Of a stretch of 64,000 nucleotides of DNA, positions 9,865 through 19,199 are shown piece by piece. Position 1 is the first letter of the stretch. Each line of letters starts with the position of its first letter. Position numbers and translations under genes: made by a program. Source of the DNA: Hyphomonas sp. (GTDB lineage Bacteria > Pseudomonadota > Alphaproteobacteria > Caulobacterales > Hyphomonadaceae). Under the pieces are notes generated by a model, which saw only the letters and a program-made list of their open reading frames with translations, had not been told where the DNA came from and did no database searches. Location: assembly GCA_017792365.1 (NCBI GenBank), contig CP051229.1, positions 1 through 64,000 of the forward strand, given 5' to 3'.

Positions 9865-11022
9865 TCAGCGTTTGTAATTGTGTGGGACGAAGGGAAGGGG
9901 CGCGACCTCGGCTTCGATCGGCTTGCCCCTGACGATGAGCTGGAGCGGTGTTCCCTTGCGGGCGTGCGCGTTGTCGACATAGCCCATCGCAACGGGTCCG
10001 TTTGCAGTCGGGCCGAAACCGCCAGAGGTGACCTCGCCGATCTTTTTACCGTTCGTGTCGTGGATTTCCGTGCCTTCGCGAGCCGGAGCGCGTCCCAGCG
10101 GACGTATCCCGACGCGTTTGCGTTTCGCGCCGCCAGACAGTTCGCTCAGTATGCGCTCTGCGCCCGGAAAATCCGCCGCCTTGCGCCTGCGTTCCGGGAT
10201 CGTCCAGGCAAGGCCAGCTTCGATGGGCGAGATGTCCGGAGAGAGGTCGTGGCCATAGAGGCAGAGGCCTGCTTCGAGGCGCAGGGAGTCGCGGGCGCCG
10301 AGGCCGATGGGGCGCACGCGCCCATCCGCGAGAAACGCTTCGACCAAGGGGATTCCAGTTGAGGCGGGGATCAGCAGTTCGAAGCCGTCTTCACCGGTGT
10401 ATCCGCAGCGCGACAGAATGATGTTCTCGTCGTCGAAGGGGATCTCGATGGACTGCATGAAGGTAAGATCGCGGGCTTCGGGGAATCGTTCCGCGACAAC
10501 CTCGATTGCTTCAGGCCCCTGCAGGGCGATCAGGATGCGGTCGTCAGCACGTTCCAGCCGGCACTCCGCCGCCAACTTGTCCTCAAAGATCGACCAGTCC
10601 TGTTCCTTCATCGCGCCGTTGACGACGATGTAGAGACGTCCGGTCTGCGCAGGATCGGCGGGGCGGGTGATGATCAGGTCGTCAAGGATCCCGCCGCGCT
10701 CGTTCAAAAGGACGGTCAGCTGCGCCTTGCCGGGAGGCAGGCCGGCGATGTCGCTGGGCACGAGGGTCTCGATGAGCGCTGCGATCTCCTCGTGCGCAGC
10801 CTCTCCTCCGCCCACGCCGCTTTTCAGCTCCAGAAAGGATGGGCCCATGTGTGAAACGTCGAACAGGCCGCAGTGCTGGCGGGTCCAGTTGTGCTCGGCC
10901 ATGACGCCTTCAAACTGGATCGGCATTTCGTAGCCGGCGAACGTGACCATCCGTGCGCCGAGCTTCTTGTGAAGCCCGGTAAGCGGGGTCGATTTTCCAG
11001 TGACTTGTTCGCTTTGCGCCAA
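9865..11022 (-). CDS. gcvT: Glycine cleavage system T protein (aminomethyltransferase)
   Basis: Tetrahydrofolate-dependent aminomethyltransferase of about 385 residues. Motifs are [39 protein letters not shown] and [14 protein letters not shown] at 11022 with TGGAGA six bases upstream is the best start; an upstream reading with ATG extends into the riboswitch leader and lacks a ribosome site. First gene of gcvT-gcvH-gcvPA-gcvPB, so the whole pathway is controlled by the glycine riboswitch in its leader. Confidence 0.95.
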   Translation of the reverse strand: MAQSEQVTGKSTPLTGLHKKLGARMVTFAGYEMPIQFEGVMAEHNWTRQHCGLFDVSHMGPSFLELKSGVGGGEAAHEEIAALIETLVPSDIAGLPPGKAQLTVLLNERGGILDDLIITRPADPAQTGRLYIVVNGAMKEQDWSIFEDKLAAECRLERADDRILIALQGPEAIEVVAERFPEARDLTFMQSIEIPFDDENIILSRCGYTGEDGFELLIPASTGIPLVEAFLADGRVRPIGLGARDSLRLEAGLCLYGHDLSPDISPIEAGLAWTIPERRRKAADFPGAERILSELSGGAKRKRVGIRPLGRAPAREGTEIHDTNGKKIGEVTSGGFGPTANGPVAMGYVDNAHARKGTPLQLIVRGKPIEAEVAPLPFVPHNYKR

Positions 11023-11079
11023 GCCATATCTCCAACAGTTGAGCCCGGTTGCAACCTGCAACCACGCCCCCGCTGTCGG

Positions 11080-11258
11080 GATGGCCTGAGAGATTCGCGC
11101 ATCTCCACTCGGAAGCTGCGTTTACTCCTTCGGCGGCGGGAGGGATCCCGCGCTTTCCAGCGTTTACTTCACTTCTCGCGGTCCCTGGTGCCTGAGCGTT
11201 TCCGGGGCGGTTGCGCCTTCGGCGGCGGCCAGAACCTTGGACCGCACTCTCCCGCGAG
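11080..11258 (-). promoter_or_regulatory. Tandem glycine riboswitch
   Basis: On the minus strand two glycine aptamers follow each other. The first (about 11258-11180) begins CGCGGGAGAG and ends near CTCAGGCACCAGG. The second (about 11165-11080) contains GCCGCCGAAGGAGTAAACGC and ends with ATCTCTCAGGCC. Both carry the gcvT-RNA landmarks: GGGAGA-type P1/P2 start, CCGAAGG loop and CTCAGG. It sits between a good promoter and gcvT, with about 55 bases from the second aptamer to the start codon. In known members glycine binding turns expression on. Confidence 0.88.
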
Positions 11259-11265
11259 TAAGTAC

Positions 11266-11294
11266 ACTATACCTCATTGGTCTGCCGGAGCTAA
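11266..11294 (-). promoter_or_regulatory. Promoter of the gcv operon
   Basis: Minus-strand TATAGT (11271-11266) preceded by TTAGCT (11294-11289) at 17-base spacing. Transcription would begin near 11259, exactly at the first base of the riboswitch P1 stem, which supports both calls. Confidence 0.5.
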
Positions 11295-11318
11295 CGCCCC
11301 GGCGTCAATGGGCTGTCC

Positions 11319-12281
11319 TCAAATACCCTTGAGCCAATCCAGCAGCAACGCCGTTACCTCAGCCGGGCGTTCCTGCTGGGTCCAGTGACCGCAACCCTCA
11401 AGCACATGGTAGCCGCGCAAGTCCGTCACGTGCTGGCGCATGCGCGATTCGACGTCGCGCCCCATCATCTTGGTGCCCATGTCGCGGTCGCCGGTGATGA
11501 AGAGTGCGGGCTGGTCGATCGTGACGCCCTCGAACTGCTCCTGCCATTCGAAGTCGCGACGGTGATTGCGGTAGCGGTTGATCGGGCCGCGGAACCCCGA
11601 GGCCTCGAACTCTGCGACCAGATAATCGATATCTTCGCTCGTCAGCCAGGCGGGGAACGGGTCGGGGTCGGTAAGGCCCTCGAGCAACGGCGCGCCATGC
11701 TTCTTGTCGACCGGCCAGGAACCGGGCTCGGCGTCGCCAGATATCGAATAGTAGATCTTGCGCAGGGCGATGCGCATGTCGGCCTCGACCTCGGCTTCGA
11801 CGACGCCCTCGTCCTGGAAGTAAATCTGATAGAAAAACAGCCCTCTATCGGTGAACAGCTCGCGGGCGATGTCGATGAACGGTTTCCGGCCGCGACCCAT
11901 GAAGGGGATCGACAGCCCGGCGACCGCCTTGAACCGTCCGGGGTCTGAGAGGGCGGAGTTCCAGACGATTGGCGCGCCCCAGTCGTGACCGATCAGGATG
12001 GCTTCGCCGCCCCCAAGCATGTCAGCGACCGCCTGCACGTCGCCCACGATGGTTTCCATCGTGTAGGCCTCGATCTCGTGAGGCTTGGACGAGCCGCCAT
12101 ACCCGCGCACGTCGATGGCGGCGGCAGTGTACCCGGCGGCCGCGATCGGCCCCATCTGGTGACGCCACGAGTACCAGCTCTCGGGCCAGCCATGGACCAT
12201 CAGGACCAGGGGACCTTCGCCCTCAACGGCGGCCCGGATGGAACAGCCATTGGCGTCTATCATTTCAAAGCGGCGCGACAT
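11319..12281 (-). CDS. Alpha/beta hydrolase, epoxide hydrolase family
   Basis: About 320 residues with epoxide-hydrolase architecture. The oxyanion motif HGWPESW starts at H30, the nucleophile is D100 in GHDWGAPI, a cap domain with two candidate Tyr residues follows, and the C-terminal His is in [10 protein letters not shown]. It opens epoxide rings to diols; haloalkane dehalogenase is less likely because the HGxP and cap pattern favour epoxide hydrolase. ATG at 12281 (MSRRFEM) begins the domain. Divergent from panD. Confidence 0.85.
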   Translation of the reverse strand: MSRRFEMIDANGCSIRAAVEGEGPLVLMVHGWPESWYSWRHQMGPIAAAGYTAAAIDVRGYGGSSKPHEIEAYTMETIVGDVQAVADMLGGGEAILIGHDWGAPIVWNSALSDPGRFKAVAGLSIPFMGRGRKPFIDIARELFTDRGLFFYQIYFQDEGVVEAEVEADMRIALRKIYYSISGDAEPGSWPVDKKHGAPLLEGLTDPDPFPAWLTSEDIDYLVAEFEASGFRGPINRYRNHRRDFEWQEQFEGVTIDQPALFITGDRDMGTKMMGRDVESRMRQHVTDLRGYHVLEGCGHWTQQERPAEVTALLLDWLKGI

Positions 12282-12504
12282 GGTGGGCCTCCCGATGGTC
12301 AGGACGCGTACGCGCTTGACGTGCGCGGCGCCCAAATTCAGTGCGTACAAGCCAGCGCTTTACGCAGCTATGCCACCTCGCTATACCCCGGCGGCCTGCT
12401 TTTCGCATGTGCAATATCTTTACTGCGGGGAAACCACGCCCCACATATCAGTGGCTGGATTTTCCGGCGCGAACTTGCCGGTAACGGCGCTTTGGAGGGG
12501 ATGG

Positions 12505-12864
12505 ATGTTCCTCACCATGATGAAGGGCAAGCTCCATCGTGGAGCTGTCACACAGTGCGATCTGCACTATGAGGGCTCGGTTTCCATCGATCAGGATCTG
12601 TTGGAGGCGGCGAATATCCTGCCGCACGAGCGGGTCGATATTTGGAACATCACCAACGGTGCGCGCATCACCACCTATGCGATCGAAGCGCCCCGGGGAT
12701 CGAAAACCATTGGCGTCAACGGCGCGGCGGCCCGCCATTTCCAGTTGGGCGATCGCGTCATCATCGCTGCCTGGGCGCAGATGGATGAGCAGTCGGCCAA
12801 GCAGCACGCCCCGGACGTCGTGATGCTGAACGACCGCAATGAGCAGGTCAGCGGCGTCAACTGA
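12505..12864 (+). CDS. panD: Aspartate 1-decarboxylase precursor
   Basis: Makes beta-alanine for pantothenate and CoA. 119 residues. Self-cleavage occurs between G24 and S25 in HYEGSVSID, giving the pyruvoyl group on the alpha chain. With ATG at 12505, preceded by TTTGGAGGGG, the cleavage serine falls exactly at the canonical position 25. K9, R12 and Y22-type active-site positions (GKLHR, HYEG) and NGAAAR (autocatalysis region) are present. Stands alone; panB and panC are not in the window. Confidence 0.96.
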   Translation: MFLTMMKGKLHRGAVTQCDLHYEGSVSIDQDLLEAANILPHERVDIWNITNGARITTYAIEAPRGSKTIGVNGAAARHFQLGDRVIIAAWAQMDEQSAKQHAPDVVMLNDRNEQVSGVN

Positions 12865-12885
12865 CGCCGCCCACCCAACGACCAG

Positions 12886-13635
12886 CTACTGAACCAGTTC
12901 GAACGTCACGTTGACGTCGACCGCGAGCGAGACTTCGCCGCGCGCGATCGGCATGGCGTCGTTCTGGACCGACTCCATCCGCGCCATCATCGGCATCGGG
13001 GGCGAGTAGCTGGTGTTCTCGCTGATGGTGACGATGCGCGCCACGCGATAGCCGGCGGCCTCGGCATAAAGGTCGGCCTTGCGGCGAGCATCGCTCATGG
13101 CCGAGACGCGCGCCTGATCGAGCGCATCGCTCGGATCGTCGACGCTGAACTGCACCGAATTGATCTGGTTTGAACCCGCCTTCACAATGGCGTCCAGCGC
13201 TGCGCCGAGATTGTCGAGGTCGCGCACGTTGATGGTGATCTGGTTCGACGCGTTATAGCCGCGCAGGCGGGGGCGACCGTCGTCCCGGCTGTAGTCGTAG
13301 ACCGGATTCAGCGAGAGGCTGCTCGTCTGCATGTCGCGGTCGGCAATCCCGGCGGCGCGCACGGCGGCAAACACTGCATTCATTCGTTCGGATTGCTGCT
13401 GCATCGCGTCTGCGGCGGTGTCGGCCTCGATCGTAACGCCGACGTTCACACTGGCCATGTCCGGTTCGCGATTCACCTCGCCATGGCCTGTCAGGGAAAT
13501 CGTGGTCTCGGGCTGGATGCCGTTCATGGAGTGTCCCATCGAGTTTGACTGGGCGTAGGCGGGCTGCGTCTGCGCTGTGCTGGCGCAGGCGGCGGCGAGA
13601 AGCAGGGCGCAGAGTGCGCCGGCGGTGCGAGTCAT
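12886..13635 (-). CDS. SIMPL domain (DUF541) exported protein
   Basis: Periplasmic protein of 249 residues with an N-terminal signal (LCALLLAAACAST; the Cys could also be a lipobox). The SIMPL/DUF541 domain spans roughly residues 45-245, with the typical SLTGHGEVNREPDMA opening and repeated ADLYAEAAG segment. Function of the family is uncertain (oxidative-stress and Bp26-like proteins belong here). Convergent with panD. Confidence 0.85.
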   Translation of the reverse strand: MTRTAGALCALLLAAACASTAQTQPAYAQSNSMGHSMNGIQPETTISLTGHGEVNREPDMASVNVGVTIEADTAADAMQQQSERMNAVFAAVRAAGIADRDMQTSSLSLNPVYDYSRDDGRPRLRGYNASNQITINVRDLDNLGAALDAIVKAGSNQINSVQFSVDDPSDALDQARVSAMSDARRKADLYAEAAGYRVARIVTISENTSYSPPMPMMARMESVQNDAMPIARGEVSLAVDVNVTFELVQ

Positions 13636-13796
13636 AGGATCGTCCTTTCCTGAGTCCTGCGCGCCAGATCGCGCTGTGATTGCGGCGGCGAAATGGCGCT
13701 TGCGCGAAATCTCAGTGGGGCCAACGTATTGTCTCCGCTGACGTTCCTGATGGGGGATTTCGCCCCGCCCAAATATGCGTATGGTGCGCCCGCTTC

Positions 13797-13872
13797 GGGC
13801 CAGTAGCTCAATGGTTAGAGCCGACCGCTCATAACGGTCTGGTTGGGGGTTCGAGTCCCTCCTGGCCCACCA
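13797..13872 (+). tRNA. tRNA with CAT anticodon, probably tRNA-Ile2
   Basis: Complete 76-nt cloverleaf with encoded CCA. Acceptor GGGCCAG/CTGGCCC, anticodon stem GACCG/CGGTC, anticodon CAT, T-arm GGGGG.TTCGAGT.CCCTC-like. The TAGCTCAATGGTTAGAGC D-arm resembles bacterial tRNA-Ile2, whose C34 is converted to lysidine by TilS. An elongator tRNA-Met is the alternative. Its 3' half is antisense to the tail of the hydrolase gene on the other strand. Confidence 0.9.
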
Positions 13873-15226
13873 TGTTCGCAGCGTTTAGCGCCGCCCTCAG
13901 GACATCGCCTACGCCTGCTTCCCTTGACCAGGTCGAGGTTTCTCCCAGCCGGACAACGACGACATCTGCGGATGGAATGGCGGCGACCAGTTGCCCGTCG
14001 TGTCCGGACAGGAACATGGCGTCTGCGGGGACACCGTCCATCGGCGGATCATCGCCAGCAGGGTCGCTGCGGTTCAACCAGAGCTGTGCGCCGTACTGAC
14101 CTTCCGAGCGGCCATTGTCGGTCGCCATGAAGGCGATCCAGTCGGCGGGAACGATCTGGCGCCCGTCGGGCGCCCGTCCCTGATTGTTGAGCAGCATGCC
14201 GATGCGCGCCCAGTCCTGCGCACTCAAGTAGCCGAACGAGGAGCCGACGAAGTCTCCGGCCGAATCCGCTTCCATGACAGCGGTCGAGACGCCGATTGGC
14301 GCGAACAGCTCGGATTGCATGAACTCCGCCCAGGAGCGGCCGTGCTGGTCGAGCGTATTGCGGGCGATCCGCGCCAGGATGTTTGTCGTGCCGCTGGAAT
14401 AGGACCAGTGGACTCCGGGCTCATGCGCGAGCGGGGCGTCCGCGGCCCGCGCCGCTGCGGACCGTTCAGTAAACAGCATCTGGACGACATCGCTTTGGAG
14501 ATCGCCATAGCTCTCGTCGAAGCCAAGCCCTGAGGTCATCGTCATCAGATGCCGGAGGGTGATCTGCGCGCGCGGATCGTCGGCGGATGACCATTCCTCG
14601 ACTGGCGCGGGCGCATCGAGCTCGAGCCAGCCGCGTTCGACGAGCATGCCGATCACGAGGCCCGTCAGCGTCTTGTTCATCGACCATCCCTTGAGCGCGG
14701 TCTGCTGGTCGACGCCGTCCGCATAGCGCTCCGCGATGACCTGGCCGTCGTGCACAACGACAATCGCCCGCGTCTGGGCCGGGCCGCCGTTGATCGGCCC
14801 CTCGAAGGCGGCGTTGATCGCCGCATCGAGGTCTGCGTCGGCGACGGCCGGCGCAGCTTTCGCGGGCAAAGGTTGAAAGGACTGTGCGTTACCGACGGAT
14901 GAGACCGGATCCGGTTCGCCGCCAGCGAGGAGGGTGCAGCCGGTTTCGGGGCGATAGACCGCGGTGCTGGCGCCCAGTCCGTATATGGAGGCGCGAACCG
15001 CTTTCTCGTCTTCATCTACCCGGTAGCCGACGAGCCCCATCGCTGAATCGATCGGTTCGACCTCTTCGGCAAATACGCGGTCTGCATCCATGCCGGAGAC
15101 AAACACGCCGGAGCAGACGGCTTTGGCGGAGTACGCCGATCCGACCTTGGCCAGCGGTGACAGTTGCCAGACGGCCACTATGGCCGCTGCGACCACCAGT
15201 CCAACTACCCCGATCACCCACTTCAT
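13829..15226 (-). CDS. Beta-lactamase-fold serine hydrolase, membrane-anchored
   Basis: 465 residues: N-terminal membrane anchor (residues 4-20), a linker of about 110 residues, then a class C beta-lactamase/PBP-like domain. The SxxK motif is S182-M-N-K185, the second motif is the YSS in HWSYSSGT, and a C-terminal HDGQ stands where HxG/KTG is expected. Likely an esterase or D-amino-peptidase-like enzyme, not necessarily a beta-lactamase. The last 14 residues (MVGQEGLEPPTRPL) are encoded on the reverse of the tRNA gene, so the natural end probably lay near 13872 and the stop has been lost or misread. Confidence 0.8.
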   Translation of the reverse strand: MKWVIGVVGLVVAAAIVAVWQLSPLAKVGSAYSAKAVCSGVFVSGMDADRVFAEEVEPIDSAMGLVGYRVDEDEKAVRASIYGLGASTAVYRPETGCTLLAGGEPDPVSSVGNAQSFQPLPAKAAPAVADADLDAAINAAFEGPINGGPAQTRAIVVVHDGQVIAERYADGVDQQTALKGWSMNKTLTGLVIGMLVERGWLELDAPAPVEEWSSADDPRAQITLRHLMTMTSGLGFDESYGDLQSDVVQMLFTERSAAARAADAPLAHEPGVHWSYSSGTTNILARIARNTLDQHGRSWAEFMQSELFAPIGVSTAVMEADSAGDFVGSSFGYLSAQDWARIGMLLNNQGRAPDGRQIVPADWIAFMATDNGRSEGQYGAQLWLNRSDPAGDDPPMDGVPADAMFLSGHDGQLVAAIPSADVVVVRLGETSTWSREAGVGDVLRAALNAANMVGQEGLEPPTRPL

Positions 15227-15406
15227 CGGCGCCTCCCATCCGTTGCCGCCATCCTAGAGGCCAAAGCGGGATAGACTAGTCCGATTGCGACCAATGGATG
15301 ACTTGCCGCCGGGTTAGTCGCCAGTCAGACTTTGGCGGAGTTTGGGAGTGGCGCGGCCCGGGACCTGCATCGCCGTGTCAATTGACGGAGAGTTGCGCGG
15401 GCGCGA

Positions 15407-15898
15407 ATGAGCAAGCTGCTGCAAATCATGATCCTGGCGGCGTCGCTGAGCGGCGCAGCGGCCAGTTCTGCGTCGGCGGACGCATGGGATGAGCCGAGCG
15501 ACACATGTCCGGCGGGCGCCGTCTCGGTGTATTTCGCGCCGAGCGAGATTCTGGCCTCAAATGAGACGGTCGAGCTGATTGGCCGTGTTGGCGGCCTCGC
15601 CTCGGCCTGTGAGGCGGAAGGCGTCGACGTCGTGGCGTGGGTCGACCCGGCTGAGGGTCAGTCCGGCATGTTCCTAGCGCTGGAGCGCTTGAAACTCGTG
15701 TCCCGGCAGCTCGTGGAGAGCGGCGTCAACGCAGCGCGCATGCGGGTCGCCGCGAGGGTGCAATCGGATGGCGAGATGGGCGGACCCGCCGCCCGCAACG
15801 TCCGCATCATCCTACGGGAAGGCGCAAGCGTTAAGCGCGCCGACAATCCGCCGCCTTTGGCGCCGACGCGTCCAACCCTGCCGCCGAACGCAGTCTAG
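15407..15898 (+). CDS. Exported protein with OmpA-like fold pattern
   Basis: 163 residues with a clear signal peptide (cleavage near ASA-DAW, residues 22-26). The mature part shows a beta-alpha-beta-alpha-beta rhythm (VSVYFAPSEIL, LIGRVGGLASAC, VDVVAWVD, LERLKLVSRQLVESGV) like the OmpA C-terminal domain, but the peptidoglycan-binding Asp/Arg pair is not obvious. Proline-rich tail. I do not recognise a named family. GCGCGAATG context gives a weak ribosome site. Confidence 0.65.
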   Translation: MSKLLQIMILAASLSGAAASSASADAWDEPSDTCPAGAVSVYFAPSEILASNETVELIGRVGGLASACEAEGVDVVAWVDPAEGQSGMFLALERLKLVSRQLVESGVNAARMRVAARVQSDGEMGGPAARNVRIILREGASVKRADNPPPLAPTRPTLPPNAV

Positions 15899-15903
15899 CG
15901 GAT

Positions 15904-16707
15904 CTAGTCCAGACTTGCCGGTCCGCCGCTTGGCAGGCGTGCGTAAGCCAGTCCGCCATCCACCGCGATCGTGTCGCCGACGACATAATTGCCCGCCCGC
16001 GACGCGAGGTAGATCGCGCAGCCGGCCATGTCTTCATCGACGCCAATCCGGCGCGAGGGCGTGAGGGCGGCGACGCCCTCTGCGTTGTCGCGCGCCGCGC
16101 GGTTCATCTCCGATCCGAACGGCCCCGGCGCGATGCCGGTGACGACGATGTTGTCCTGCACCAAGCGGGCGGCCATGCGGCGGGTGAGGTAAATCAGGCC
16201 CGACTTTGAGGCGTGGTAGGAATAAGTCTCGAGCGGGTTCAGCGTGATCCCGTCGATCGAGCAGATGTTGATGACTTTCGAGGGCTGGTCGGCCGACGCC
16301 GCGTTGGCGAGGGGGCCGTGCAGCGCCTGCGTCAGGAAGAAGGGGGACTTGATGTTGAGATTCATCACCTTGTCCCAGCCGTGCTCCGGAAACTCGTCGA
16401 AGTCGGCGGCCCATGCGGCCCCTGCATTGTTGACGAGGATGTCGAGCTTGCCGCCGGTTTTCTCGGCGACCTTGCCGGCGAGTTCCTGACAACCTGCGAC
16501 CGTCGAGACATCCTGCGGCAGCGGGATGCATTCGCCGTATTTCGAAAGTTCGGCGGCGGTTTCCTCGCAGGCCTCGGCCTTGCGTGAGGAGATGTAGACC
16601 TTCGCGCCAGACTCCAGAAAGCCCTGCGTGATCATCTTGCCGATGCCGCGCGAACCGCCGGTGACGAGGGCGGTGCGGCCTTTGAGGCTGAAGAGGTTCT
16701 CGATCAT
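15904..16707 (-). CDS. Short-chain dehydrogenase/reductase
   Basis: 267-residue classical SDR. Cofactor motif TGGSRGIG begins near residue 16, then NNAG, catalytic Ser in ICSIDG and YxxxK in YSYHASKSG. The end (GDTIAVDGGLAYA) is typical. Close relatives often act on 3-oxoacyl or steroid/terpenoid-like CoA intermediates, and its position next to acyl-CoA dehydrogenase genes suits a degradative role. Substrate unknown. Confidence 0.9.
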   Translation of the reverse strand: MIENLFSLKGRTALVTGGSRGIGKMITQGFLESGAKVYISSRKAEACEETAAELSKYGECIPLPQDVSTVAGCQELAGKVAEKTGGKLDILVNNAGAAWAADFDEFPEHGWDKVMNLNIKSPFFLTQALHGPLANAASADQPSKVINICSIDGITLNPLETYSYHASKSGLIYLTRRMAARLVQDNIVVTGIAPGPFGSEMNRAARDNAEGVAALTPSRRIGVDEDMAGCAIYLASRAGNYVVGDTIAVDGGLAYARLPSGGPASLD

Positions 16708-16755
16708 TGTTGCATTCTACCCAGGTTGTTCGTCTGCGCTGTGTTCTGGAGGGGA

Positions 16756-17895
16756 TCAGTACCCGTTGAGGCGCGCGTACCGGTCGCGGTGGAAACTTTC
16801 GCCGCCGTATAGCGCTTCAAGCACGGTCGAGCGCTTCATGTAGAGGCCAGAGTCGTGTTCGTCGGTCATGCCGATTCCGCCGTGCATCTGCACGCACTCG
16901 CGGCTGACGAGGTGAAGCGTTTCCCCGGCGCGCGCCTTTGCGAGCGAGGCCTTCTCGGCGGCGTCGTTGGCTTTGTCGTCGAGCGCCGACAGCGCCGCGG
17001 CGACGCACGAGCGGGTGAGCTCAAGTTCGGTGAACATGATTGCGGCGCGGTGTTGCAGGCCCTGGAAGGAGCCGATGAGCTGGCCGAACTGCTTGCGCGT
17101 CTTGAGATAGTCGTTGGTCATCTCGAACGCGGCGTCCGCGGCGCCGAGCATCTCGGCGGCAACGCCGATGCGGGCGCGGTCGAGAATGCTGTCCAGCAGT
17201 TCGAAGCCGCCATCGATGGAGCCCAGCACCGCGTCCGCGCCGACTTGGACGCCATCGAATGCGATGTTCGCGGCGGCGTGGGCATCAAGCGTGGTGAGCG
17301 CTGTGCGCTTTAGGCCCTTGGCGTCGGCCGCGACGAGAAAGAGGGTGAGACCGCCTTCATCGCCGACGCTGCCGGACGTGCGAGCGGCGACGATCAACAG
17401 ACCAGCTTCGGCGCCATCGACCACGTAGCGCTTCTCGCCGGTCAGCTTGAAGCCGTCGCCAGACTTTTCCGCCTTGAGCGAGATCAGCGCCGGGTCGTGG
17501 TGAGGCGTATCGTCGACAGCAAGAGCGGTAATGAGTTCGCCGGCGGCGATCTTTGGCAGGTATTCCGACTTCTGGGCGTCCGAGCCGGCGAGATTGAGCG
17601 CGGATGCGCCGATCATCGCGGTTGAAAGGAGCGGGGTCGCGGCCAGCGTCCGGCCCTGCGCCTCAAGAACCTGGCCGAGGCCGACATGACCGAAATCAGA
17701 ACCGCCGTGCGCCTCGCTGATCAGGACGCCGGCAAAGCCGAGTTCGGCCATTTCCTTCCAGGAAGCCTGATCGTGCCCGGTGGCGGCGCCTGCCTTGCGC
17801 AGGGCGCGGAGCTGCGTGACGGGGAGTTTTTCCGAAGCGAATGAGAACGCGCTGTCGCGCAACATCTGCTGCTCTTCGCTTAGAACAAACGCCAT
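16756..17895 (-). CDS. Acyl-CoA dehydrogenase, small-subunit (PimD-like)
   Basis: 379-residue flavoenzyme that desaturates acyl-CoA thioesters. Start ATG at 17895 (MAFVLSEEQQML) is the family start. FAD/substrate region RKQFGQLIGSFQGLQH and C-terminal CVQMHGGIGMTDEHD are visible. The second acyl-CoA dehydrogenase gene in this cluster resembles the large subunit of PimCD-type heteromeric enzymes, so the two may form one enzyme. Same strand as the SDR and the isomerase-like gene. Confidence 0.88.
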   Translation of the reverse strand: MAFVLSEEQQMLRDSAFSFASEKLPVTQLRALRKAGAATGHDQASWKEMAELGFAGVLISEAHGGSDFGHVGLGQVLEAQGRTLAATPLLSTAMIGASALNLAGSDAQKSEYLPKIAAGELITALAVDDTPHHDPALISLKAEKSGDGFKLTGEKRYVVDGAEAGLLIVAARTSGSVGDEGGLTLFLVAADAKGLKRTALTTLDAHAAANIAFDGVQVGADAVLGSIDGGFELLDSILDRARIGVAAEMLGAADAAFEMTNDYLKTRKQFGQLIGSFQGLQHRAAIMFTELELTRSCVAAALSALDDKANDAAEKASLAKARAGETLHLVSRECVQMHGGIGMTDEHDSGLYMKRSTVLEALYGGESFHRDRYARLNGY

Positions 17896-17921
17896 GGCGC
17901 GACTCCCCGTACCGGTTCTTT

Positions 17922-18539
17922 TTACTTCTGTTCCGGCGGTCTTAGCGTCCCGTTCACGGTCCAAGCAAGTGCGTCTTCAAGCCGATCGTCTCCCCAGAAC
18001 AATTCGCCGTCTGGCGCAATCAGAGATGGCGCGCCGAAAATGCCGAATTCGGCGGCTGTCTGGGTCTCTTCCCGCAACTGGGACTTGATCTCGCTCTCGT
18101 TCGCCGCGCTCAGAAAGGCGTCTGCGTCGAGACTGGCGGACATCAGGCAATCGTGCACCGTTTCCGGGTCCGAGATGTCGCGGCCGTCGACGAAGTTCGC
18201 GCGGTAGATGCACTTTGCGAAGGCGGCGCGCGAGACCTGGGGCACCGTCAGCGTTGTCCGCGCCGCGAGCACGCTGTTCTGCGGAAAGGTCGCCGGCCTG
18301 TTGAGTGGCAGGCCGTGTTTCTCGCAGACCCGGGCGAGGTCGCGCCACATGTAGGCGCCTTTCTGCGGCACGATGTTGAACGGGCTGTCGCTCATGCCCT
18401 GCTGCGACTTGAACAGTGGACCCAGCAGGAAGGGACGCCATTCGACTTCGATCCCGTACGGTCGCGCGCAGTCCTCGATCCGCATGGCGCAGGGGTAGGA
18501 ATAGGTCGAACCGTATTCGAACCAGAACTGGAGCTTCAC
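17922..18539 (-). CDS. DsbA-family / 2-hydroxychromene-2-carboxylate isomerase-like protein
   Basis: About 205 residues. The opening FWFEYGSTYSY with a Ser in the glutathione-binding position and the lack of a CxxC motif mark it as an HCCA-isomerase/kappa-GST-like thioredoxin fold. The later FGIFGAPSLIAP is the cis-proline loop. In other bacteria such proteins isomerise aromatic breakdown products with glutathione. GTG at 18539 is the most likely start; longer readings lack similarity. It is 26 bases upstream of the acyl-CoA dehydrogenase on the same strand. Confidence 0.8.
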   Translation of the reverse strand: MKLQFWFEYGSTYSYPCAMRIEDCARPYGIEVEWRPFLLGPLFKSQQGMSDSPFNIVPQKGAYMWRDLARVCEKHGLPLNRPATFPQNSVLAARTTLTVPQVSRAAFAKCIYRANFVDGRDISDPETVHDCLMSASLDADAFLSAANESEIKSQLREETQTAAEFGIFGAPSLIAPDGELFWGDDRLEDALAWTVNGTLRPPEQK

Positions 18540-18610
18540 GATGGCGGCGTCCCGACTTGCGCGTTGAATCTGAACATGCAGAGACTTGGGGCCTCTAGCA
18601 GGAGGACAAG

Positions 18611-19131
18611 ATGATGCGCCAAATGCTCTGGATGTCGACCGCTGCTGTCGCACTGGCCGGACAGGCCCTCGCCCAGACAAGTCCCGCCCCATGTCAGGAC
18701 CCTGAATACCGTCACTTCGACTTCTGGCTTGGCGAATGGGAGGTGACGCAGGTTGGCGGCGCCGCGGATGGGCAGGTCGCCGGCACGAACGCGATCAGCA
18801 GCGAGGAGGCGGGATGCCTGATCGTGGAGCGATGGACCAACGCAGGCGGCGGCACTGGGCAGAGCTACAACTTCTATGATCCCGGCACGCAAGAGTGGCG
18901 ACAGATCTGGGTCTCGCCCGGCGCGGTGATCGACTATGCCGGCGGCCTGAACGGCGAGGGGGAAATGGTGCTGGAAGGCGAGATCCGCAATCACGGCGGG
19001 CCCACCGCACCATTCCGCGGCGTGTGGACGCCGAACGCCGATGGCAGCGTGCTGCAGCACTTCGAGCAGTATGACGAGGCGACCGACGCCTGGCAGACCG
19101 GTTCACCGGTTTGTATCGCCGCAAGGACTAG
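18611..19131 (+). CDS. Exported DUF1579-like protein, frameshifted near the end
   Basis: Signal peptide (residues 1-21, AQA-like cleavage) followed by HFDFWLGEWEVTQ, the opening of a widespread family of small secreted proteins. After DAWQT (about 19098) the frame changes: the alternative frame gives FTGLYRRKD and TAG at 19131, which is how this family normally ends. One base appears missing in CAGACCGGTT. The literal reading instead runs on through the next gene, which is clearly artificial. Whole protein about 173 residues; function unknown. Confidence 0.7.
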
Positions 19132-19199
19132 CAGCCGGTGTCATCCGCCAGCCGGCTCGCTAGGGTTGGCGGTCTGTACAGACCAGGGAGAGCTGGGAA

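Noticed and set aside
13797-13872. Integrated element at the CAT tRNA
   Set aside because: No integrase, no second copy of the tRNA 3' end nearby and no composition change on either side.
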